Shown: in pieces, positions 36,202 through 45,633 of the stretch | How positions within the stretch are numbered: the stretch's first letter is position 1 | Layout of the letters: the number at the start of each line of letters is the position of its first letter | NCBI GenBank assembly: GCA_964445525.1 | Contig: CAYULA010000013.1 | Location: forward strand, 12,833-76,832 | Reading direction: 5' to 3' | DNA: 64,000 bases | DNA from: Penumbrarchaeum sp964445525 | Lineage (GTDB): Archaea > Thermoplasmatota > Penumbrarchaeia > Penumbrarchaeales > Penumbrarchaeaceae | The notes under the pieces: generated by a model | The model's input: the letters and a program-made list of their open reading frames with translations, nothing else | Database searches by the model: none | What the model was told of the DNA's origin: nothing | Translations under genes and position numbers: made by a program

Positions 36202-39200
36202 TCATCTCAAACTCGCATCTATCATGGACATTATCTGGCGTTTTGTGAACGATGTCTGCTGTGATGTTCCGCTGGGGCATACAGCCGCGCATGCGCCGCA
36301 GCCCTGGCATAATATCTCGTTCACGTGCACCACCTTCTTCTCCTCATCATATTCTATAGCGTCATAGGGACATATCTGGACACAGAGCTGGCAACCTGCA
36401 CAGTTCCTCTCCGATACCCTCGCCACATTCCCTTTTGTCTCGAGGTATTCTCTGGATAGTATCGTGGCGGCTCTTGCGCCTGTGGCCTTTCCCTGAAGGA
36501 TTGCTTCTTCTATGAACCTGGGCGAATGGGCGACTCCCGCGAGGTAGATGCCATCACCGGAGAAATCAACGGGCCTCAATTTCATATGGGCTTCCGAGAA
36601 ATATCCGTCCTGGTTCAGGGGGACCTTGAGCTTTTGGGCAATGTCCGAGTTGTCCCTGGGGACCATCCCGGTGGAGAGGACCAGCCTGTCAGGATGGAAT
36701 ACCACATCCCTCTGAAGGATGCGGTCCCAAACCTTGACCTGAATCTCCTCAGCTTTGACCTCCACATCGGGCTCCCTTTCGGGATCGAACTGGAAGAACA
36801 TCACCCCAAGCTCCCTGGCTTTCTTGTATAGCCTGTCCTCCCTGAAACCGTAGGACCTGATGTCCCGGTATAATATGTAGATCGGAAGATCGGGTTTCAT
36901 CTCTTTCAATTTTACCGCGTTCTTCAGTGCATTGGTGCAGCATACCCTTGAACAGTAGGGATGCTCGTCGTTCCTGGAACCGACACACTGGATCATGACC
37001 ACCTCGCCGAGGTCCTTGATGTAGTTCTCTTCGGAGGCGATGTCCTTTTCAAGCTCCTTCTGGCGCATTATTTTCGGACTCTTTTCGTAGCTGTATTCGG
37101 TCGGTTCATAGGCATCGGCTCCGGTGGCAACAACAACAACACCGTGCTGGACCATTTCCGTTCCCTCACCGCTTCCTATCTTCGAGGTGAAATTGCCCAC
37201 ATACCCTGAAAGCTCGACCAACTCTGCCCCCAAGCGCACCTCGATATTGGGGTGGGACATTACCTTCTCTATAGTCGAAGAAAGGAGTTGGTCGGGATCC
37301 TCCGTTCCGGCTCCGAGGTGTATGTCGTTGAGTAGTCCTCCCAATCTGTCATCTCTCTCGATAAGATGGACCTTGAATCCCTGATCGGCCATGGAGAGCG
37401 CGGAGCTCATACCCGCTATTCCGCCACCGATGACGAGGGCTTCCTGTATCACAGGAACCTTGTGATGTTCCACCGGAACCATGTCGGCAACCTTGATCAC
37501 GCCCATTCTCACCGTCTCAATGGCTTTCCCGGTGGCCTTTTCCGGGTTTCCCCTGTGGACCCATGAGTTCTGATCCCTGAGATTGACCATCTCGAAGAGA
37601 TGAGGATTCAGTCCGGCTTCCCTCAACGTATCCTGGAAAATGGGCTCGTGGGTCCTGGGAGTGCATGAAGCCACCACGATCCTGTTCAGACCCAGATCCT
37701 GGATCCTCTCTTTTATTCTCTCCAGGGAATCCGAAGAACAGGTGAAGGTCTCGTCATCCGCAAGTGCCACATAGGGCAGGGACCTTGCACTCTCCACCAC
37801 TTTCGGAACGTCTATGACGCCTCCTATGTTTATACCGCAGTGGCAGATGAAAACCCCTATCCTGGGGAAATCATTCCTCACCGACCTCTCCCTGGGATAA
37901 TCCTTGACCGTGATCTCGGTCCCGCGTACCGTCGAAATGTCCCTTGCTGCCTCCGCAGCGGCCGCGGAAGCCTGGGTAACGCTTTCGGGTATATCCTTGG
38001 GTTCTGTTACCGTCCCCGAAGCATACACTCCCGATCTGCTGGTTGTGACATGAGAGTAGGGGTCCGTTTCCACGAACCCGTAACCGTTCAGGTTCACATT
38101 CAGGGCACCTGCCAGGTCTCCCAGGGAGGCGCAGGGCTGCAAACCGACAGATAACACAACCATATCGTAATCCTCTGTCCTGACCTTTCCGTCATCATCG
38201 ATGTATCTAAGGGAAAGGTCCTTGGTCTCGATGTTCTGCTCGATCCTGGGGATCCTGGACCTCCGGAATACGACTCCGTACTCGTCTTTGGCCCTCTCAT
38301 AGTACTTGTCGAAATCCTTGCCAAAGGACCTCATGTCCATGAAGTAGAGATGCGTATCCAGTCCCGGCACGTGCTCTTTTGCTATCACCGCTTCCTTGAT
38401 GGAATACATGCAGCAGACGGATGAGCAGTAGGGATTGTCGCAGCTCTCATCCCTGGACCCGACGCACTGAAGCCATGCTATCTTCTTTGGTTCCTCTCCG
38501 TCCGAAATTCTCTTTACATGCCCTTTGTAGGGGCCTGAAGCGGATAGCATCCTCTCGAACTGGATCGATGTCAGCACGTTGGGATATATATTGTATCCGT
38601 AGCTCCCGCCGTCAGGGGGCGTGTATTCCTCGAATCCGGGGGACATGATCACCGATCCCACCTCGAGTTCTATCTCCTCGTCTTCCGAGTCATGTCTCAA
38701 TGCACCGGGTTCGCAGACATTCTCGCAGAATTTGCAGCTTCCGTTGATGAAGTAATTGCAGGATTCCCTGTCGATCATGGGAACGTTTGGTATCGCCTGG
38801 GGGAATGGTATGTCTATTGCCCCCTTCTGAGCCAGGCCCTCGTCGAATTTGCTTTTTATCGGTATCGGTTTCCTTGAAGAGATCTCGGAGAGATCTATCC
38901 TGCCCGTGGGACAGACGAACTCGCAAGCCCCGCAGGTAAGACAGTGGGACGAGGGATCGTCAAAGGGGGTCCCGATCTTCCTCCTGTCACCTCTCCCGAT
39001 GAAACCCAGTGTGGAGTTTCCGCTTTCGGCACAGACGTTAACACAGAGGCCGCAGAGAATGCACTTGTCATCTATCTCCCGGTAGGTGTCGAACCTTGTG
39101 GTATCCACTCCCAATTCCGATGCGAAATTCTTGAGATCCTCGGATTCGGGGCACCTGGCAAGGTAAAGCTCCAGGAGTATCCTCCTGGAATTCAGGACCC

Positions 39201-39438
39201 TTTCCGATCCGGTAAGAACCTCCATTCCCTCCGAAACCGGAAGCGAACAGGAGGCGGTTACCCTGGTCCTGTTTCCCTGTTTGACCTCCACTACGCATAC
39301 CCGGCAGGCGGAATAAGCCGGAATGGCCGGGTGGTGGCAGAGGGTTGGTATGCTGATATTGTTCCTCTTTGCCACCTGGAGGACCGTCTCGCCCTCTTCG
39401 GCGTGGTACTCGTTGGAATCGATCATTATCTTGACCAT
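36202..39438 (-). CDS. NuoG N-terminal domain fused to the C-half of one HdrA and a complete second HdrA
   Basis: A 1078-residue fusion. Residues 1-80: NuoG/HydA-type [2Fe-2S] domain (Cys34, 45, 48, 64). Residues 120-180: two ferredoxin motifs, Cys126/129/132/136 and Cys166/169/172/176. From about residue 197 the sequence becomes HdrA, but begins in the middle: KFDEGL...PFPQAIPNVP aligns with residue 127 onward of the intact double HdrA (EFEQGL...PQAIPNAF), and the N-terminal FAD segment is absent. That missing part is found in the 309-residue gene upstream. From about 530 a full second HdrA follows (IGVFICHCGINIG, FAD motif GGGIAGMSSALSMAD, C-terminal CAGCQLCVQICP and CQGCGACAAVCP). SD GGAGGTGG; stop/start overlap with NuoF of one base. 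Confidence 0.9.
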   Translation of the reverse strand: MVKIMIDSNEYHAEEGETVLQVAKRNNISIPTLCHHPAIPAYSACRVCVVEVKQGNRTRVTASCSLPVSEGMEVLTGSERVLNSRRILLELYLARCPESEDLKNFASELGVDTTRFDTYREIDDKCILCGLCVNVCAESGNSTLGFIGRGDRRKIGTPFDDPSSHCLTCGACEFVCPTGRIDLSEISSRKPIPIKSKFDEGLAQKGAIDIPFPQAIPNVPMIDRESCNYFINGSCKFCENVCEPGALRHDSEDEEIELEVGSVIMSPGFEEYTPPDGGSYGYNIYPNVLTSIQFERMLSASGPYKGHVKRISDGEEPKKIAWLQCVGSRDESCDNPYCSSVCCMYSIKEAVIAKEHVPGLDTHLYFMDMRSFGKDFDKYYERAKDEYGVVFRRSRIPRIEQNIETKDLSLRYIDDDGKVRTEDYDMVVLSVGLQPCASLGDLAGALNVNLNGYGFVETDPYSHVTTSRSGVYASGTVTEPKDIPESVTQASAAAAEAARDISTVRGTEITVKDYPRERSVRNDFPRIGVFICHCGINIGGVIDVPKVVESARSLPYVALADDETFTCSSDSLERIKERIQDLGLNRIVVASCTPRTHEPIFQDTLREAGLNPHLFEMVNLRDQNSWVHRGNPEKATGKAIETVRMGVIKVADMVPVEHHKVPVIQEALVIGGGIAGMSSALSMADQGFKVHLIERDDRLGGLLNDIHLGAGTEDPDQLLSSTIEKVMSHPNIEVRLGAELVELSGYVGNFTSKIGSGEGTEMVQHGVVVVATGADAYEPTEYSYEKSPKIMRQKELEKDIASEENYIKDLGEVVMIQCVGSRNDEHPYCSRVCCTNALKNAVKLKEMKPDLPIYILYRDIRSYGFREDRLYKKARELGVMFFQFDPEREPDVEVKAEEIQVKVWDRILQRDVVFHPDRLVLSTGMVPRDNSDIAQKLKVPLNQDGYFSEAHMKLRPVDFSGDGIYLAGVAHSPRFIEEAILQGKATGARAATILSREYLETKGNVARVSERNCAGCQLCVQICPYDAIEYDEEKKVVHVNEILCQGCGACAAVCPSGTSQQTSFTKRQIMSMIDASLR

Positions 39439-41282
39439 CAGACCACCTCCACGGCGGAGAAGTTGCAGACGTCATGGCACTGGCCGCATTTTATGCAGAG
39501 GTCCTGGTCGATCACATGGACCTTCTTCTTCTCGCCCGAGATGGCATTAACAGGGCATTTCATCGCGCAAAGTGTGCATCCAGTGCAATTTTCCTTGGAA
39601 ATCGAGTAGGTGGTGAGCTTCTTGCAGACTCCCGCCGGGCACTTACCTTCATTTATGTGTGCCTCGTACTCGTTTCTGAAATACTTGAGTGTGGTAAGAA
39701 CCGGATTGGGAGCGGTCTGTCCCAGAGCGCAAAGGGATGTGTCCGACACGGCAGTTGCAAGAACCTCGAGGGTATCGAGGTCGCCCTCTTTCGCATTCCC
39801 TTCCGTGATCCTGGTTAGAATCAGATCCATCTGCACAAGACCCTCCCTGCACGGTGCGCATTTCCCGCAGGATTCGTCTTTAAGAAATCTCACGAAATAT
39901 CTGGCAACATCCACCATGCAGGTCCTGTTGTCCATCACTATCAGGCCGCCGGAGCCCATCATCGCTCCGGCTTCCTTGAGAGAATCGTAATCTATTGACA
40001 GGTCCAGCATGTCCTCGGGGAGGCAGCCTCCGGAGGGGCCTCCGGTCTGGACAGCCTTGAAACTGTTCCCGGATGCGATACCTCCCCCGATATCGAATAC
40101 CATCTCCCTGAGGGTAATTCCCATGGGGACCTCTACCAGACCGGAATTGTTGGTCTTTCCCACCAGTGAAAACAGCATGGTTCCGGGACTCCCCTCTGTT
40201 CCTATCCCGGAGTACCATTTCGATCCCTCCTTGAGAACCAGAGTAGCATTGGCCCACGATTTCACATTGTTGATGTTGGTGGGCATTCCCCAGAGGCCGC
40301 TCTGAGCAGGGAACGGGGGTCGAGGCCTGGGCTCACCGGCCCTCCCCTCGATGGAAGCCATCAATGCGGTCTCCTCCCCGCATACGAAAGCTCCCGCCCC
40401 CTCGTAGACCTCAAGGTCGAAATCCATTCCGCTTCCCAGTATGTTCTCTCCGAGAAGGCCGTATTCCCTCATCTGCAATATGGCATTTTTTAACGTTTTA
40501 ACAGCCAGAGGATACTCCTTTCTCACATAGACATAACCATTTGTCGCACCTATGGCATGGGCACCGATCAGCATGCCCTCCATCACATTGTGGGGATTGC
40601 CCTCGAGGAGATTCCTGTCCATGAAGGCACCCGGGTCTCCCTCGTCGGCATTGCATATGATGAATTTTCTCTCACCCGGATTCTTCCTGGCCAATTCCCA
40701 TTTTATCCCGGTGGAGAAACCGGCTCCTCCTCGGCCTCTCAGACCGGAGGATTTCATCTCCTCTATGACCTTCTCCGGCGTCATGGACAGTGCCTTGAGA
40801 AAGGACCCGTATCCTCCGAGGGAAATGTAATCCTCTATTGATTCGGGATCGACATTTTCAGTGTTTTTGGTTATCATTCTCTGCTGTTTTCTGTAGTAAG
40901 GGAGATCATCCATCTTCTCGATGGGTTTTCCCGTTTCCGGGTCCTTGAAAAGGAGCTCTTTCACCGGCTTTTTCTTCTTAAATTGGGACTCCACTATCTT
41001 CTCCACATTATCCGGTTCAACCGAGGTGTAAATGGTTCTTGCGGGAAGAAATAACAGGAGAGGTTCCTGGGCGCAGTAGCCTATACATCCCGTCTTCCTT
41101 AAATCCGCACCCTTTATCTTGAGTTTATCAAGGGCCTCTTCCACTTTTTTGTGGATCAGATCCGCGCCCCTGGCGTTCCCGCAGGTTCCTCCGGGAACCA
41201 CGATAGTGGGCTTCTTCTTCCTTTCCCCGGAGAGCCTGTCAATGAGCTTTTTCAGGTCCTTTACAGAAGAGAGCTTCTTCAT
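39438..41282 (-). CDS. nuoF: NuoF/HydB-type NADH-binding flavoprotein with ferredoxin tail
   Basis: A 614-residue FMN protein that exchanges electrons with NAD(H), of the HydB/HndC/NfnB-related type. In order: thioredoxin-like domain (residues about 24-110) with only three Cys visible (34, 66, 70; the position before GGTC that often carries a Cys is Pro), FMN/NADH domain with LRGRGGAGFSTG, CNADEGDPGAFMDR and GAFVCGEETAL, SLBB domain, cluster motif SCGKCAPC plus SLCALG, and a C-terminal double ferredoxin CTGCTLCAMKCP and CIKCGQCHDVC. Translationally coupled to the HdrA(N)-NuoE gene (ATGA). It should be the NADH port of the complex. Confidence 0.92.
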   Translation of the reverse strand: MKKLSSVKDLKKLIDRLSGERKKKPTIVVPGGTCGNARGADLIHKKVEEALDKLKIKGADLRKTGCIGYCAQEPLLLFLPARTIYTSVEPDNVEKIVESQFKKKKPVKELLFKDPETGKPIEKMDDLPYYRKQQRMITKNTENVDPESIEDYISLGGYGSFLKALSMTPEKVIEEMKSSGLRGRGGAGFSTGIKWELARKNPGERKFIICNADEGDPGAFMDRNLLEGNPHNVMEGMLIGAHAIGATNGYVYVRKEYPLAVKTLKNAILQMREYGLLGENILGSGMDFDLEVYEGAGAFVCGEETALMASIEGRAGEPRPRPPFPAQSGLWGMPTNINNVKSWANATLVLKEGSKWYSGIGTEGSPGTMLFSLVGKTNNSGLVEVPMGITLREMVFDIGGGIASGNSFKAVQTGGPSGGCLPEDMLDLSIDYDSLKEAGAMMGSGGLIVMDNRTCMVDVARYFVRFLKDESCGKCAPCREGLVQMDLILTRITEGNAKEGDLDTLEVLATAVSDTSLCALGQTAPNPVLTTLKYFRNEYEAHINEGKCPAGVCKKLTTYSISKENCTGCTLCAMKCPVNAISGEKKKVHVIDQDLCIKCGQCHDVCNFSAVEVV

Positions 41283-42208
41283 TCCTTCACCTCCGGCGGA
41301 TCTATGGTTTCCGCCCTTCCCGCCTTGAAATCCTCCAACAGCTTGGAAAATGAACCCGGTTTTACCATGTGATAATCCTCGTCGATGACCACGACAGGAC
41401 CCAGTGCGCAGGTTCCCAGACAGTTCACGGTCTCCAGTGTGAATTCCCCGTCTTCGGTGGTCTGGCCCGGCTCGATTTCGAGCTCCCGGGTGATCTCGTC
41501 GAGGATCCTCGGGGCACCGCGAACATGGCAGGCGGTCCCCAGACAGACCTTGATGGTATGTTTTCCGCGTGGTGTGAGGGAGAAAGCAGTGAAGAAGGTG
41601 GCAACATTGTAGGTCCGGGAGAGCGGAACATCCAGTTCCTGTGAGACGAATCTTATTGCATCGGCGGGAAGATAGTTGTACTCCTCGTTTACCGCCTCGA
41701 GTACAGGTACAAGAGAACTCTGGTCCCTGGGATGATCGGAGAGTATCTTCTCTAGTTTCTCAATATCTGCGGAATCCATGTCTTTTTTGACGTCCTCCTC
41801 CTCCGGAAGCTGGGGAACGTACCTCACAGGGCAGTACTCCACGCATAGCCCGCAGCCGTTGCATACCTCCTCGTCCACGGACCTTGCATGCTTCAATACC
41901 TTTACTTTGAAGTTGCCAGGTTCTCCCTCCAGTCCCTTTACCTCTGCCGCGGTAATGATCTTGATATTGGGGTGTCTGGCTGTTGCAACGAGCTTGGGGG
42001 CGAGTATGCACATAGAGCAGTCGTTGGTGGGGAAGGTCTTGTCCAGCTGGGGCATGGTACCTCCAATGGATCTGTTCTCGTCCACCAGATATACCTTGAA
42101 ACCCGCATCCGCCAGGTCAAGCGATGACTGAATACCGGATATTCCCCCTCCCACTACAAGAACCGAACCTTTCTTCACTCCCGCATTCATGTCGTTGGCA
42201 GCCGCCAT
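41279..42208 (-). CDS. HdrA N-terminal half fused to NuoE
   Basis: A 309-residue fusion. Residues 15-128 match the start of HdrA: FAD motif GGGISGIQSSLDLAD, TNDCSMCILAPKL (Cys64, Cys67) and one ferredoxin motif CNGCGLCVEYCP (Cys116-126). The HdrA sequence then stops and residues about 145-295 are a complete NuoE/HydC thioredoxin-like [2Fe-2S] domain with CLGTACHVRGA and NCLGTCALGP. The rest of the HdrA module is carried by the protein from 36202-39438, so the two probably assemble in trans with NuoF between them. SD GAGGTGGTG, no gap after the 652-residue HdrA. Confidence 0.9.
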   Translation of the reverse strand: MAAANDMNAGVKKGSVLVVGGGISGIQSSLDLADAGFKVYLVDENRSIGGTMPQLDKTFPTNDCSMCILAPKLVATARHPNIKIITAAEVKGLEGEPGNFKVKVLKHARSVDEEVCNGCGLCVEYCPVRYVPQLPEEEDVKKDMDSADIEKLEKILSDHPRDQSSLVPVLEAVNEEYNYLPADAIRFVSQELDVPLSRTYNVATFFTAFSLTPRGKHTIKVCLGTACHVRGAPRILDEITRELEIEPGQTTEDGEFTLETVNCLGTCALGPVVVIDEDYHMVKPGSFSKLLEDFKAGRAETIDPPEVKE

Positions 42209-44167
42209 CTACACCACCTCGTCTATCATTCTGACTATCTGCTGTTTGGTGAAGTTCTTGTGAGTACAGGCGTTGGAGGGGCACGCCGATATGCAGGCCC
42301 CGCATCCGGCACAGAGAGCATCGTCCACTTCGGCTATTCCGGTCACCTCGTTGATGGTCCTGGCACTGTAGGCGCAAACCTCCACGCACACACCGCATCC
42401 GACACAGACCTCGGGATCCACCCAGGCTATGAGAGGATCGTTTTCAAGCTCGTCCCTGGTCAGGATTCCGAGGGCCCTGGATGCGGCTCCCGCCGCCTGG
42501 GAGACAGAATCCGAGATATCCTTGGGACCCTGCGCGCATCCCGCGATGTAAATGCCATTGGTGAAGGTGTCCACGGGTCTAAGTTTGGGATGGGCCTCCA
42601 GAAGGAAGCCGTCCCCGCTTCTTGAAAGTCCCAGTATTCTGGAGAATTCCTCGGAATCCGCCCTGGGAACCATTGCGGGAACCAGAACCACGAGTTCCGT
42701 TCCGATCTCGAAGAGCTTGTTGGTGGTGGTATCGAAAACATCGATGGTTATTCCGTCCGTATTTACCCTGACCTCGGAGGGCCTACCCCGGAAGAATCCT
42801 ACCCCCTTTCCCCTGATCTTCCTGTAGAACTCCTCGTAACCCTTGCCGAAGGATCTGATATCGGTGTAGCAGACGTTGATCTCGGTATCGCAATCCAGTT
42901 TCTCCCTGAGAAGATAAACGTGTTTCAGGGCCGACATGCAACCTATCCTGCAGCACCAGGTACATTCGTTCTCGTCCCTTGATCCGGCGCAGAGAATGAA
43001 AGTGACGGATTCGGGAGCCTCTCCGTTCGACGGGAGAACCACATTGCCTCCCGTCGGTCCGGAGGAGCTTATCAACCTCTCCAGTTCCATGGTGGTTATA
43101 ACATTCCGGGACCTGGTGTAACCGTATTCGTGGAGCCTGTTCCCGTCCAGAAGATCGTAACCGGTGGCCGCAATAATGCTTCCCACGTTGAGTTCTATCT
43201 CCTCATCCTTCTGGGTGAAGTCGATTGCGTTTGCCTCACAGGCTTCCTGGCAAAGAGGCCCGTCACCACATTTTCCGAATCTGAGCATGAGACAGTGATC
43301 CGGGTCAACGGTTGCCTTCAATGGTATGGCCTGGGGAAACGAGATGTAGGCTGCGGACCTGTTCCCCAGACCGAAATTGAAGGTGTCGGGTACATGTCCT
43401 TTGAGCCTGCAGGCGGAAGCGCAGTCGTTGCATCCGGTGCATTTGTCCACGTCCACGAACCTGGCTTTCCTGTTAACCTTCACCTTGTAATTTCCTACGC
43501 TTCCCTCAACGGAGACAACCTCCGAGTAGGTCAGAAGATCTATGTTGGGGTGGTTCTTGACATCCATCATCTTCGGTGTGAGAATACAGGAAGAACAGTC
43601 AAGCGTTGGGAAGGTCTTGTCAAGCTGGGCCATTCTACCCCCGATTGTCGGAAGCTTCTCCACCAGGTGAACCTTGAATCCCGAATCCGCTATCTCAAGT
43701 GCCGTCTGGATACCTGCAATTCCACCTCCGATGACAAGAGCTTCATGGGTCACGGGGGTCCTGGATTTCTCCAGTGATTCGAGAAGGCCCGCCTTGGCTA
43801 CCGCTGCGGAAACGAGCTTTTTCGCCTTTTCCGTGGCCTCGACGGGATCCTCATGGGCCCAGGAGCACTGCTCCCTTATGTTGGTGATCTCCACGTTGTA
43901 CGGATTCATACCTCCGTCCTCTGCCACTCCTCTGAAAGTATGCTCGTGCATTCTGGGAGAGCAGCTGGCCACGACTATTCCATCCAGGTTGTGTTCACTG
44001 ATGGAATCCTTGATCAGCTTGGCACCCGGGTCGGAACACATGTACTTGTATTCCTTGGAAACAACCACCCCGGGAAGCTTGGAAGCATATTCGGCCACCT
44101 TTTCAACATCCACCTTGGAGGCTATGTTGACACCACAGTGGCAAACGAAAACCCCCAGCCTCTTCAT
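42209..44167 (-). CDS. hdrA: Heterodisulfide reductase subunit A, single copy
   Basis: Flavin and Fe-S subunit of an HdrABC complex, 652 residues, typical length and order: N-terminal LGVFVCHCGVNIAS domain, FAD motif GGGIAGIQTALEIAD, TLDCSSCILTPKM, inserted ferredoxin CTGCNDCASAC, Cys-rich WCCRIGC region, and C-terminal ferredoxins CVGCGVCVEVCA and CAGCGACISACP. Overlaps HdrB by ATGA. With the adjacent HdrB and HdrC it makes a conventional HdrABC; the neighbouring EtfBA genes suggest that electrons from acyl-CoA oxidation may enter here. Stop codon is TAG. Confidence 0.95.
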   Translation of the reverse strand: MKRLGVFVCHCGVNIASKVDVEKVAEYASKLPGVVVSKEYKYMCSDPGAKLIKDSISEHNLDGIVVASCSPRMHEHTFRGVAEDGGMNPYNVEITNIREQCSWAHEDPVEATEKAKKLVSAAVAKAGLLESLEKSRTPVTHEALVIGGGIAGIQTALEIADSGFKVHLVEKLPTIGGRMAQLDKTFPTLDCSSCILTPKMMDVKNHPNIDLLTYSEVVSVEGSVGNYKVKVNRKARFVDVDKCTGCNDCASACRLKGHVPDTFNFGLGNRSAAYISFPQAIPLKATVDPDHCLMLRFGKCGDGPLCQEACEANAIDFTQKDEEIELNVGSIIAATGYDLLDGNRLHEYGYTRSRNVITTMELERLISSSGPTGGNVVLPSNGEAPESVTFILCAGSRDENECTWCCRIGCMSALKHVYLLREKLDCDTEINVCYTDIRSFGKGYEEFYRKIRGKGVGFFRGRPSEVRVNTDGITIDVFDTTTNKLFEIGTELVVLVPAMVPRADSEEFSRILGLSRSGDGFLLEAHPKLRPVDTFTNGIYIAGCAQGPKDISDSVSQAAGAASRALGILTRDELENDPLIAWVDPEVCVGCGVCVEVCAYSARTINEVTGIAEVDDALCAGCGACISACPSNACTHKNFTKQQIVRMIDEVV

Positions 44168-45045
44168 GCTTCCACCTCCCCTTTCTTTTCCAGTATCTTA
44201 TCAACAGGGCTCTTGTTGAGCTCCAGTCCGAGCTCCTCCTGATCGATACCGAAAGCCAGGCCCATCAGCTGTGTCAGGTAGAAGACCGGTACATTCAGTT
44301 TGGCACCCACCGTTTCCCCCGCCTTTTTCTGCCTGGAATCATACATCTTGTGACACCAGGGACAGGCAAGAGACATTGCGTCGAATTCCTGATCCTGTAT
44401 AGCCTTCAGTTTCTGGCCTGTCTTGGTCAGGGAGGTTTCGGGATGGACCGGGAGAAGGGGACCTCCGCAGCAATCCAGCTTCTCGGCGTAATCCGTGGTT
44501 GTGGCTCCGAGAACATCCAGAATCTTCTCCATCTTCCGGGGATTCTCCGGATCGTCTGGTCTGCCAAGCTCCGAGGGCCTGTGGGTGTGGCACCCGTAAT
44601 GAGTGGCGAAGTTGAGATCCTTCAATGGAGTCTTCACTTTCTCCCTTATGGCATCCAGACCAACCTGATCATGCAACAGATCAACAAGATGATAGATGTT
44701 CGAGGTTCCCCTGTATTCAAGTCCTTCGGAGTTCAATTTGCCGTTTATCCTCTCCCTCATCTTGGGATCCGTATCCATTATCCTTTTCGATTCGGTGAGG
44801 GCCAGATGACACATGGGACATGGTGAGAATATGTCAAGTCCCTCCTTCTCGCAGACCGCGATATTCCTGGCAGAGAGGGTAAGTGTCATCATTTGGCTGA
44901 TGGATTTCAGAGGCTCTCCGCAGCAGGAGAGGTCCTCCAAATCAACGATCTCCACACCCACCATGGGAAGGACCTTCTTGAGAGAGATCTCGTAGCCGTA
45001 CTGTTCGGTGGGCATCATGCATCCGGGAAAAAGTGCCAGTTTCAT
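44164..45045 (-). CDS. hdrB: Heterodisulfide reductase subunit B
   Basis: Catalytic disulfide-reducing subunit with non-cubane [4Fe-4S] clusters. Both CCG domains look complete: FPGCMM, SCCGEP and CPMC in the first, YGCHTH, DCCGGP and CPWC in the second. About 293 residues. The start at ATG 45045 is preferred (SD GGGGGAT, then the usual MKLALFPGC opening); an in-frame ATG upstream would overlap hdrC. In an organism not shown to be a methanogen the disulfide may be CoM-CoB or another thiol pair, or HdrB may serve another acceptor. Confidence 0.94.
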   Translation of the reverse strand: MKLALFPGCMMPTEQYGYEISLKKVLPMVGVEIVDLEDLSCCGEPLKSISQMMTLTLSARNIAVCEKEGLDIFSPCPMCHLALTESKRIMDTDPKMRERINGKLNSEGLEYRGTSNIYHLVDLLHDQVGLDAIREKVKTPLKDLNFATHYGCHTHRPSELGRPDDPENPRKMEKILDVLGATTTDYAEKLDCCGGPLLPVHPETSLTKTGQKLKAIQDQEFDAMSLACPWCHKMYDSRQKKAGETVGAKLNVPVFYLTQLMGLAFGIDQEELGLELNKSPVDKILEKKGEVEA

Positions 45046-45058
45046 CTGAAAAATCCCC

Positions 45059-45586
45059 CTACGGCTTCTCCATTGCAACCGTCATTACCGTGGCCTGAAA
45101 CTTTGCCGGGTCTTTGGGCTTGGAGCAGGGTGAAAGACCAAGGTCCTCTCTTTTTCGTGTATCACCGGACCTCGTGGTTACTGTTTGAACCTCCTGCATC
45201 AGACCCATCCCCATCACGGACTGCATCATGGCGGTGAAGTCTCCCGGAACCTGTTTTCCGCTGGCAACCGCCAGGTTCTTCAAGGTGAACAGGATGTTCA
45301 CAGGGGCAACCTTCTGGGGGCACCTCTGCTTGCATTTGAAGCAGCTCATGCAGGTCCAGATGATATCGGAATTGATCATCTCATCGATCAAACCCCTTTT
45401 CAGCAAGGCTACTATCCTGTGCGGTTCCAGTTCCAGTAATTTATGGGCCTCGCATCCGGAGGTGCACTTGGCGCACTGGAAGCAGTAATCCGAGACCTCC
45501 TCCGTGAGCTTTCGAAGCCTCTCGTTTATCTCCTGCCTCTCGGCCGCCTGCGCCTCCGCCATGGAGGTCAGATCAGTTATGCTCAT
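45059..45586 (-). CDS. hdrC: Heterodisulfide reductase subunit C
   Basis: A 175-residue protein with two cubane cluster motifs, CFQCAKCTSGC (the usual following Pro is Glu) and CMSCFKCKQRCP, both with all Cys. It shuttles electrons from HdrA to HdrB. First gene after etfA, with a 47-base gap, the largest inside the operon and so the likeliest place for an internal promoter. The C-terminal 45 residues are an extension that I do not recognise. Unlike the tandem copy at 33997-34656 it keeps the canonical Cys set. Confidence 0.93.
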   Translation of the reverse strand: MSITDLTSMAEAQAAERQEINERLRKLTEEVSDYCFQCAKCTSGCEAHKLLELEPHRIVALLKRGLIDEMINSDIIWTCMSCFKCKQRCPQKVAPVNILFTLKNLAVASGKQVPGDFTAMMQSVMGMGLMQEVQTVTTRSGDTRKREDLGLSPCSKPKDPAKFQATVMTVAMEKP

Positions 45587-45633
45587 GTAATTCCCCGTGT
45601 TGATGATTTCGGATCATTGATGGATCCAGGACC

